From NCBI GenBank assembly GCA_049642465.1, contig JBAROV010000160.1, positions 1 to 17,669 on the forward strand: a DNA stretch of 17,669 nucleotides, written 5' to 3'. The notes beneath the pieces were generated by a model. The model saw only the letters and a list, made by a program, of their open reading frames with translations, was not told where the DNA came from and did not search any database. Source of the stretch: CAWDPQ01 sp049642465 (lineage in GTDB: Bacteria > Acidobacteriota > Vicinamibacteria > Vicinamibacterales > 2-12-FULL-66-21). How positions within the stretch are numbered: the stretch's first letter is position 1; every line of letters starts with the position of its first letter. The translations under genes were made by a program, and so were the position numbers. This document shows, in pieces, positions 1-5,763 of the stretch.

Positions 1-1
1 G

Positions 2-343
2 ACGGGATGTTTGTTCTGCCGAATCGTCGCCGGTGAGATTCCGGCATCGATCGTCTACCAGGACGAGCGGATGGTTGCGTTTCGCGACATCAACCCGCAG
101 GCGCCGGGACATGTGCTTCTCATCCCGCGGCGTCACATCGCGACGCTCAACGATCTCTCGAGCGAGGATGACGCGCTCGTTGGTGAACTGGTGCGACGCG
201 GTGCCGCCATTGCCCGCGAGCTTGGCTACAGCGAGCGGGGATACCGAACGGTGTTCAACTGCAATGCGGAAGCCGGACAAACCGTGTTTCACATCCACTT
301 GCACGTGCTCGGAGGCCGGAAGTTCACGTGGCCGCCGGGGTGA
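2..343 (+). CDS. HIT (histidine triad) family protein, 5' partial
   Basis: This is a small nucleotide-binding hydrolase or transferase of the HINT/HIT type; family members cleave nucleoside phosphoramidates or related nucleotides in the cytoplasm. The active-site triad HIHLHVL is intact near the C-terminus, and the N-terminal block around FCRIVAGEIPAS is typical of the family. The reading frame is open to the window edge and reads TGCLFC before the core. That gives the CxxC (possible zinc ligands) usual in HINT proteins, so the true start lies a few codons upstream of base 1. A TTG at position 11 would delete the first Cys and is unlikely to be the start. About 113 residues are visible, close to full family length. 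It converges on the acetyltransferase gene that ends at 419. Family assignment is firm; the physiological substrate cannot be told. Confidence 0.93.
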   Translation, partial: TGCLFCRIVAGEIPASIVYQDERMVAFRDINPQAPGHVLLIPRRHIATLNDLSSEDDALVGELVRRGAAIARELGYSERGYRTVFNCNAEAGQTVFHIHLHVLGGRKFTWPPG

Positions 344-368
344 ATCAGGGACGGGAGGACGGGAGTCC

Positions 369-410
369 GGGGCTCGGGGCTCGGGGCTCGGGGCTCGGGG
401 CTCGGGGCTC
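369..410 (+). repeat. Six perfect copies of a 7-bp tandem repeat, GGGGCTC
   Basis: Six head-to-tail copies of GGGGCTC fill most of the 75-bp gap between two convergent genes. Six runs of four G separated by CTC form a canonical G-quadruplex motif on the plus strand. A looser G-rich stretch with GACGGGAG-type units lies just before it (about 350-368). No conventional terminator hairpin is visible in this gap, so the array is the only obvious structure between the two gene ends. Confidence 0.95.
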
Positions 411-418
411 GTGAGAAA

Positions 419-1255
419 TCATGCTTCGGTTTGTGCGAGCAAGTAGTGACCCCTCCCGGCCTCGCGTGACAAGAAGAAATCGACCGCTCGATAGCCTCGC
501 TTGAAATACGCCTGAAATATCTCCCGCGTGTGCAGACGCCAGGCGAGCGCCAGCGGCGCATCCTGCACCAGCATCTCGCTGAAGCCCGTTGGAATCTCGA
601 CCAGCAGGCGCCGCGCATCCACGGACAGATCCGAACTCCCGGGTTGCAGCTGCTGTGAACCTGATCTGGACGGATTGACGACAACGGCGGACGCGATCGA
701 GCCGTCCCGAATCAGCGGCTGTCCGGGCTGAAAGATCCGCCGTTCGACGTGCGGTCGTGTGAGATGCCACTCGGCGATCAGACGATCGGTCGGCGTGCCG
801 CGATGCAACGGACTGCTGGAATCCCCGTAGATGTTCTCCGCGTATTCCGACGCGACCACGCCCAGACGCGCAAAATTCATATGGGCGTTGAGCGCTTGCA
901 GCGGATCGTAGGTCCACTCGATCAGGTCCGCGCCAAGTTTGAGGGCCTGTTCGCGCTGCGCAAGCTTCAAACGCAACCCAAGTCCCGTGCCTCGCGCCTC
1001 GGGCACCACACCAAGCATGTGGGACCACTGCGTCACGCGCCCGTCTTTGAGCGCTGGCAGTGAGTAGACAAATCCCTTCATCGCGCTCGTATCATCGAAC
1101 GCCCCTAACAGAATCCCACCCCGTTTGACCGACACGATCAGGACCGGAGGCGGGACGACGTCCTCAGCATCCGCGTAGCCCCATACCTCGCGCTCGAGAG
1201 CCGCCACCTGACGGCATCCTTCGATAGTGGTGATTGGACGGATATGCAAGCGCAC
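419..1255 (-). CDS. GNAT-superfamily N-acetyltransferase, COG3375-like
   Basis: The product resembles the uncharacterised GNAT group of predicted acetyltransferases that carry blocks like REVWGY, HMLGVVPEARGTGLGLRLK (the acetyl-CoA pyrophosphate loop, Q/RxxGxG/A type) and WTYDPLQALNAHMNFARLG, followed by PTDRLIAEWHL. Those blocks are all present in order. The C-terminal half is a family-specific extension without an obvious catalytic motif. The acceptor substrate is unknown. Start: the GTG at 1255 begins VRLHIRPI, directly ahead of conserved sequence and 20 bp after the stop of the upstream HAD gene. A TTG at 1333 would extend the protein by 26 poorly conserved residues and overlap the HAD gene by 58 bp. 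It is the last gene of the minus-strand M16-M16-HAD-GNAT operon. Family call good; start and function uncertain. Confidence 0.85.
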   Translation of the reverse strand: MRLHIRPITTIEGCRQVAALEREVWGYADAEDVVPPPVLIVSVKRGGILLGAFDDTSAMKGFVYSLPALKDGRVTQWSHMLGVVPEARGTGLGLRLKLAQREQALKLGADLIEWTYDPLQALNAHMNFARLGVVASEYAENIYGDSSSPLHRGTPTDRLIAEWHLTRPHVERRIFQPGQPLIRDGSIASAVVVNPSRSGSQQLQPGSSDLSVDARRLLVEIPTGFSEMLVQDAPLALAWRLHTREIFQAYFKRGYRAVDFFLSREAGRGHYLLAQTEA

Positions 1256-1275
1256 GGTGGGGAATCGATCACCAC

Positions 1276-1977
1276 TTACAGGAGCGGCGGCAATTCGCGC
1301 AGCGTCCGGATGACCGGTACGCCTGGCGGACAATTATCGACCTGAGCGCTGCGCGAGACGAGCACGGCGCGCATACCCAGCCGCCGCGCTCCTTCGACGT
1401 CGTGCGCGACGCTGTCACCGACCATCACTGACGAACCAGGCTCTGCCGCTGCCTGCTGTAGCGCAGTTTCGAAGATGCTCGGATGGGGTTTCATATAGCC
1501 GTGCTCTGCCGAAGACACCGCCGCAGAGAACAACCCCTCGAGCTCGAAGTGCGATTGAAATGACGTCAGGCACCGGTGGGAATTCGAAATCAGCCCAATC
1601 TTCAAACCACGCCCGTGCAATTCGCGCAAAACCTCGGCAACATCGTCGTAGAGAAAGAAGTGATGACACGCGGCCCACTGTTCATAAATCTCGCGGGCGG
1701 CGGCCTCGATCTGCTCACCCGCTCCGCCCATGCCTTCGATAATGCGTCGTGTGTAGTCGATGAAAATCCTGGCGTCGTACTGGCCGCTGCCAGCGTCAAA
1801 GGCGGTCGCCGCCGCGGCCACAGCTCGATCAAACGCCGAGGGATCCACGGCGATCCCGAAACGCGAACAGAATTCGCGGTAACCGGATCCCTGAAAGGCG
1901 GGGCCCGGGTGGATGAGTGTGAAGTCGATGTCGAAGAAAACGGCGCGGGTAATGGACCGCACCATGCCGCCGCTCAC
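1276..1977 (-). CDS. HAD-superfamily hydrolase (phosphatase-like)
   Basis: This is a cytoplasmic phosphohydrolase of HAD subfamily I. All four catalytic motifs are present: DIDFT (nucleophile D16, acid/base D18), SNS (S131), K163 in MKPHP, and GDSVAHD (D188 and D193, Mg2+ ligands). The region between motifs I and II is a helical cap of the C1 type, as in YjjG and phosphoglycolate-phosphatase-like enzymes. The 233-aa length is normal. The GTG start at 1977 overlaps the stop of the upstream M16 gene by 4 bp (GTGA), suggesting translational coupling; an ATG four codons further in is the alternative. The substrate cannot be deduced from sequence or neighbours; housekeeping or damage-control phosphatases of this type are common. 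Confidence 0.9.
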   Translation of the reverse strand: MSGGMVRSITRAVFFDIDFTLIHPGPAFQGSGYREFCSRFGIAVDPSAFDRAVAAAATAFDAGSGQYDARIFIDYTRRIIEGMGGAGEQIEAAAREIYEQWAACHHFFLYDDVAEVLRELHGRGLKIGLISNSHRCLTSFQSHFELEGLFSAAVSSAEHGYMKPHPSIFETALQQAAAEPGSSVMVGDSVAHDVEGARRLGMRAVLVSRSAQVDNCPPGVPVIRTLRELPPLL

Positions 1978-3254
1978 ACGAACGTCTCTTGCGGACCTGC
2001 AACGACGACGCTGGCGCGAGAAGTTTGGAGCGCTTCACGAGCCGCGGCGCGCACCTCCTCGAGCGTGACCTGTCGCAGGAGGCCCGGCAGACGCCGGTCG
2101 AAGTCGAGACCGAGTTGGAATTCCTCGGCAAGTTGCAGAAACGTCGCGATGCTTTGGTTTGTCTCGAGCAGCCGCGGAATCGAGCCGACGAGAAAATCGC
2201 GCGTTTCCGCCAGCTCCTGCTCCGTTGGCCCGTCCGCTCCGAGACTGTCAACCTCGTGATCGATTGCGGCAATCGCACGTCGAACGTTCGCGGGATCGAC
2301 GCCCGCTCGAATGATCAGAGGGGCCTGGGCAGGCGCGGGATCGAAGGAACTGTAGGTGTAGTAGGCCATCCCCTGACGTTCCCGAACATTGTCCGCGAGC
2401 CGACCTCCCAACCCGAATTGTCCCAGGATGTTGTTCATCATCCAGTACGCGTAGTAACGAGGATCGAGCCGTGGAATCGTCGTGAAGCCGTAAGCGATGT
2501 CCGACTGCGCCTTCCCCGACATCACGATCGATCGTTCACGACGCGGTCCGGTGGACGGAACAGCCGGAAGCTCGGTCCGTGGAATCGCGGCAGTCTGCCA
2601 CTCCTCCAACTGAGCACGGCTGCCCTCGATCGCTTGTTGGCCACGCACATCACCAGCGATGACTAGCGTCAGTGACGACGGACCCACTCGGCTGCCGTGA
2701 AAACGAACGATGTCCCTTCGACTGATTCGCTCGAGGATCTCGGCGGTCCCCTTTACGGGCCGACCGTACGGATGCAGGTCGCCGTATAGAAGGGCCATCA
2801 ATCCCTGCACTGCGAGCACAGCTGGATTGTCCTGGTCCTGGCGCACCGCCGTGACGGCTTCCGCTCGACGCTTGACTATTTCCTCCTCAGGAAAGACCGG
2901 CGAACGCGCCACGTCGAGGACGATATCGAGTACCTCGTCAAAGTCCTCGGCGAGACACGTCGTCGAGAGAGCCAGGTTATGCCGGTTGGTCGAGATCTTG
3001 AGCGATACCCCGCGATCGTCGAGCTCCTGAGCAATCATCGCGGCGGTTCGTCGTTCGGTGCCGCGATCCATCACACGACCCGTGAGGTAGGAAAGACCGG
3101 CAAGCTCCTTTGGCTCGTACATCGATCCGGCGCGGAACACGGCACTGATCGTCACGGCAGGCGTCATCGACGTCTCTTGCGCTATGACGACGGCGCCGTT
3201 CGACAGGACCGCCCGGGCAGGTGCGAGCCCGCTGCCGGCCGTGGTGATGGTCAT
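1974..3254 (-). CDS. M16 family peptidase homolog, non-catalytic partner subunit
   Basis: This 426-aa protein has the tandem M16 (pitrilysin/MPP-like) fold but lacks the zinc site. Where the catalytic sister has HWVEH, this protein reads GLSYLTGR: Y56, G59 and R60 replace His, Glu and His. It retains the C-terminal RxxxxxYY-type block (RERQGMAYY) that, in known M16 heterodimers, comes from the inactive subunit and helps bind substrate. It is encoded directly after the catalytic M16 gene with an ATGA overlap (ATG at 3254, upstream stop at 3251), as expected for stoichiometric subunits. No signal peptide is present, so the pair is probably cytoplasmic. The loss of the metal site looks like family divergence, not gene decay, because the frame and the rest of the fold are intact. 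Confidence 0.92.
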   Translation of the reverse strand: MTITTAGSGLAPARAVLSNGAVVIAQETSMTPAVTISAVFRAGSMYEPKELAGLSYLTGRVMDRGTERRTAAMIAQELDDRGVSLKISTNRHNLALSTTCLAEDFDEVLDIVLDVARSPVFPEEEIVKRRAEAVTAVRQDQDNPAVLAVQGLMALLYGDLHPYGRPVKGTAEILERISRRDIVRFHGSRVGPSSLTLVIAGDVRGQQAIEGSRAQLEEWQTAAIPRTELPAVPSTGPRRERSIVMSGKAQSDIAYGFTTIPRLDPRYYAYWMMNNILGQFGLGGRLADNVRERQGMAYYTYSSFDPAPAQAPLIIRAGVDPANVRRAIAAIDHEVDSLGADGPTEQELAETRDFLVGSIPRLLETNQSIATFLQLAEEFQLGLDFDRRLPGLLRQVTLEEVRAAAREALQTSRASVVVAGPQETFV

Positions 3255-4594
3255 GCAGTACGTTCCCGGGTTACCGGCGTTTCCCCTGAGCGGCTGCGAA
3301 GAGGACGGAACCAGCCGACGGTCCTCGAATTCTTCGTCAGGCGACGGCGGGCGACGTCGCGGACCTCATCGACGGTGACGCTCTGAATCGACCGCAGTAA
3401 ACGGGGGTAAAACCCGGTCCCGACGACAGTTTCGAAATACCCAAGCTGATGCGCCAGATTGGTGACGCTGTCATTCTCGAAAACGAGACGCGCCTTCAAC
3501 TGCCGCTTCGCCCGCGCAACCTCCTCCTCGTCCACGCCTTCAACGGCCTCATCGATCGCCGCGAGTGCCGCATGTTCGAGATCGGCCAGTTCAACGCTTT
3601 CCGGTGCCGTAAAGGACACCGTGTACAGGAACGGATGTGAAGTCGGGACGATCGCTCCTGAGACGGCAGACGCCAATCCCCTCTCCACGACGGCCGTGTA
3701 CAACCGCGCTCTTCTTTGTGGTGGCGGCACTCGAAAGCTGGACCAGAGATTGAGTCCCTTGGCGCCAGTCAAGACGGCGTCAAGCACGACCAATGGGAAG
3801 AAATCCGGTTCGGTCGCTGCGGGAGCGTGGAACGCCAGCTTGAGGTATGCGGTCGTCCCCTCCCGTTGGACCTCCACGCGCCGCTCACCACACTGCGGCG
3901 GCTCGGTCGAGACGCTTCGACGAGGGGCTTTACCCTCCGGAATGACACCAAAATGCCGTTCCACGCGGCTCAGGGCGTCGTCTGTGTCGACGTCGCCGAC
4001 GATCACCAGCGTCGCGTTGTTCGGAATGTAATGGCGGCGGTAGTGCCCATAGAGATCGTCCCGCGTCATCGACCGGAGGTCGTCAATCCATCCAATGGTG
4101 GGATGCCGGTACTGATGCGCGCGAATCGCTGTAGCCGTCACTTCGGTGTCGAGAACCTGCTCCGGATCGTTTTCTCCCCCCTGCAATTCCGAGATGATGA
4201 CCGTTCGCTCGGACTCACACTCGTCGGGATCGTAGAGGCTGTTGTTCATTCGTTCGGCTTCAATGAACAGCATCTGATCGAGTGCCTCCCGTCCGGCGGT
4301 CTCCAAGTACGTCGTCTGATCGATCCAGGTGTAGCCGTTCCACATTCCCCCGAAGCGCTCCACGATCCCCTTCATCTGATCTCTCGGGATGTTGGTCGTC
4401 CCTTTGAAATTCATATGCTCGACCCAGTGGGAGACACCCGTCTGACCGGGTCCTTCGTCTCTCGAACCGACGCGATACCAGCACCAGACCGACACGAGCG
4501 GTGCCGTGTGGACCTCCTGGACGAGAACCTGGAGACCGTTCGAGAGGGCCTCGGCGCGTACAGTGCCTTCTGCGGGGACCTCGAGCGGGGACAT
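3251..4594 (-). CDS. M16 family zinc metallopeptidase, catalytic subunit
   Basis: This is a zinc peptidase of the pitrilysin/MPP-like group, which degrades or processes peptides. Counting from the ATG at 4594 (447 aa), the inverted zinc motif HxxEH is H56-W-V-E59-H60 and the third ligand is E136 in ISELQGGEN, 75 residues after the second His, the normal spacing. The second half repeats the fold without a metal site, as usual. Start: the frame is open further upstream to 4771, but the added residues are unlike the family, and a perfect TATAAT lies 6 bp before this ATG, so transcription should begin at it. No signal peptide is seen. It is the first gene of a four-gene operon and overlaps the partner M16 gene by 4 bp. 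Confidence 0.94.
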   Translation of the reverse strand: MSPLEVPAEGTVRAEALSNGLQVLVQEVHTAPLVSVWCWYRVGSRDEGPGQTGVSHWVEHMNFKGTTNIPRDQMKGIVERFGGMWNGYTWIDQTTYLETAGREALDQMLFIEAERMNNSLYDPDECESERTVIISELQGGENDPEQVLDTEVTATAIRAHQYRHPTIGWIDDLRSMTRDDLYGHYRRHYIPNNATLVIVGDVDTDDALSRVERHFGVIPEGKAPRRSVSTEPPQCGERRVEVQREGTTAYLKLAFHAPAATEPDFFPLVVLDAVLTGAKGLNLWSSFRVPPPQRRARLYTAVVERGLASAVSGAIVPTSHPFLYTVSFTAPESVELADLEHAALAAIDEAVEGVDEEEVARAKRQLKARLVFENDSVTNLAHQLGYFETVVGTGFYPRLLRSIQSVTVDEVRDVARRRLTKNSRTVGWFRPLRSRSGETPVTRERTA

Positions 4595-4600
4595 GTATGA

Positions 4601-4606
4601 ATTATA
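4601..4606 (-). promoter_or_regulatory. -10 box (TATAAT) of the M16 operon, predicted leaderless
   Basis: The minus strand carries a perfect TATAAT whose 3' end is 6 nt from the ATG at 4594. With a usual 6-7 nt gap to the start point, transcription begins at or next to the A of the ATG. No good -35 hexamer stands at 16-18 bp and no Shine-Dalgarno sequence fits between. The region up to 4755 is shared with the divergent plus-strand gene. Confidence 0.65.
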
Positions 4607-4684
4607 GCGGGCGGTGACGACCCGAAACTGGCCGGAAATCGGCCATTTTGGGCGAACTCTACCCGTCCGTGCCCGGCCGGACAT

Positions 4685-4712
4685 TTGCATCCCAATCAGG
4701 CGGACTGATAAT
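4685..4712 (+). promoter_or_regulatory. Candidate promoter of the secreted lectin-domain gene
   Basis: TTGCAT at 4685-4690 and GATAAT at 4707-4712 are separated by 16 bp. The start point would be near 4719, giving a leader of about 37 nt that contains a strong Shine-Dalgarno sequence. The call rests on hexamer similarity only. Confidence 0.4.
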
Positions 4713-4743
4713 TGAGACGAACTGACGAGCTTGACGGCTCTTG

Positions 4744-4753
4744 AGGAGGAGGA
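4744..4753 (+). promoter_or_regulatory. Strong Shine-Dalgarno sequence deciding the start at 4756
   Basis: A GAGGAGGAGG run stands 2-5 nt before the ATG at 4756. A TTG at 4741, in the same frame, lies before this run and so cannot use it; this favours the ATG at 4756. Confidence 0.75.
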
Positions 4754-4755
4754 AC

Positions 4756-5604
4756 ATGTTCCGCAACGCACAGAAGCACTTACTGGTCGCTTGTGCCATC
4801 GCAGTTGGAGCTATGGCAGTACCCGTTGGTGCACAAGTCACAGCGACGCTGGTACTCAAGAACGGCCAGCGACACACGGGAACGAACCTTGGCTACCGGT
4901 TGGATCGACCCGAAATTGCGGTGAGGACGAGCCTCAACGAGGAACCACGTGTACCGCTCGACCAGGTGGCGTATGTCGATTTCGGCGGAACAGCGGACAC
5001 GAGCATCAATCTCAGCGGCTCCGAACAAGCCGTCGTTCTCCGAGATGGTTCGGTGGTGAAAGGACAAGTGCTGGAACTTGGCCACACGAATCCCGCCGAC
5101 CAGAAGACACCCTATCTCGTCGTGTTCCGCACGTCGGCTGGTGAGGAACGTCGCCTGCCAGTGTCGCAGGTGGCGCGCGTTTACTTCGGGTCCTCGACCG
5201 GGGTTGGGACCAGCGGCTCGCCAAGCCAGGTTCCGGATGGTTCCGGCATTGCTGTTCCGGCCAACCAGAAGTGGACGCCGACCGGCCTGACCGTCCGGCG
5301 TGGTGAAGTCTTGAACTTCAGCTCGACGGGTGAAGGGCGACTCAGCGCCGATTCAGCGGACGTCGCGCACGCGTCCGGCGCACTCTCTCAGCGCTACGCG
5401 CAGAACTCGCCGCTGCCCCGCGTCTTCGCTGGAGCGTTAATCGGTCGTGTCGGGAATGGCGAGCCATTTCCAATCGGCGGCCCGACCAACACCGTGACGA
5501 TGCCGGCAGCCGGTCAGCTGTTCCTGGGCATCAATGACGACGACGTGAACGATAACCAGGGCGGCTTCCGCGTGACGGTTCAGCGTTCGAGCCGCAGGCG
5601 ATAA
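4756..5604 (+). CDS. Secreted protein: two beta repeats plus PA-IL (LecA)-like lectin domain
   Basis: The 282-aa product begins with a signal peptide: basic start MFRNAQKH, hydrophobic core LLVACAIAVGAMAV, likely cleavage after VGA at residue 26. Two related units follow, about residues 31-78 and 92-146. Each has the pattern hydrophobic-NG or DG, a G-turn, then VPL/LPV-x-QVA-x-V-x-F-G, so they look like an internal duplication. A Gly/Ser/Pro linker leads to residues about 174-276, which resemble the PA-IL/LecA galactose-binding fold: W-x-P-T-G-L-x-V-x-x-G-E, AGALIGRVGNG, and a C-terminal LGINDDDVNDNQGGF block (D261-N267) matching the position of the calcium and sugar site. It should act outside the cytoplasm; no lipobox or membrane anchor is seen. 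Sugar binding is inferred; the site may be structural only. It is divergent from the M16 operon and monocistronic. Confidence 0.82.
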   Translation: MFRNAQKHLLVACAIAVGAMAVPVGAQVTATLVLKNGQRHTGTNLGYRLDRPEIAVRTSLNEEPRVPLDQVAYVDFGGTADTSINLSGSEQAVVLRDGSVVKGQVLELGHTNPADQKTPYLVVFRTSAGEERRLPVSQVARVYFGSSTGVGTSGSPSQVPDGSGIAVPANQKWTPTGLTVRRGEVLNFSSTGEGRLSADSADVAHASGALSQRYAQNSPLPRVFAGALIGRVGNGEPFPIGGPTNTVTMPAAGQLFLGINDDDVNDNQGGFRVTVQRSSRRR

Positions 5605-5632
5605 CCGCTCGCCTGCCTCGGCGGCCAGACAG

Positions 5633-5671
5633 GCCGGCGCACCCCAGGGGTCGCCGGCTTTTTTTATTTTT
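5633..5671 (+). terminator. Rho-independent terminator after the lectin-domain gene
   Basis: GCCGGCG (5633-5639) pairs perfectly with CGCCGGC (5652-5658), with additional ACCCC/GGGGT pairing inside. Seven T follow at 5659-5665, then A and five more T. This is the clearest terminator in the window; it isolates ileS from the upstream gene. Confidence 0.93.
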
Positions 5672-5684
5672 GAGCGCAGGATCT

Positions 5685-5701
5685 CCGCCTTTCAAAGGCG
5701 G
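5685..5701. repeat. 17-bp perfect palindrome upstream of ileS
   Basis: CCGCCTTT and AAAGGCGG are perfect inverted arms around a single C. It lies between the terminator at 5633-5671 and the proposed ileS -10 box at 5747. It has no T tract on either strand, so it is not a simple terminator; an operator or a repetitive element is possible. Confidence 0.6.
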
Positions 5702-5746
5702 GGCACAAAGTCCATCAGGGCGGGGGAAGGCCTGCCACCTAGCGAG

Positions 5747-5752
5747 TACAAT
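5747..5752 (+). promoter_or_regulatory. Candidate -10 box (TACAAT) of ileS
   Basis: TACAAT ends 11 nt before the ATG at 5764, so the mRNA leader would be about 5 nt. No convincing -35 hexamer or Shine-Dalgarno sequence is visible. It resembles the close-set -10 boxes of the M16 operon and lon. Confidence 0.35.
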
Positions 5753-5763
5753 AAAAGAACCGC

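Noticed and set aside
1974..3254. The metal-less M16 gene as a decayed pseudogene
   Set aside because: The frame is intact, the substrate-binding block is kept and the gene overlaps its catalytic partner, which is the normal arrangement for an inactive subunit.
3716..4600. A 294-codon plus-strand frame opposite the catalytic M16 gene
   Set aside because: It mirrors codon structure of the M16 gene and has no recognisable domain or ribosome site.
5672..5763. T-box or other tRNA-sensing leader upstream of ileS
   Set aside because: Only 92 bp lie between the terminator and the ATG, and no T-box sequence or specifier stem is visible.
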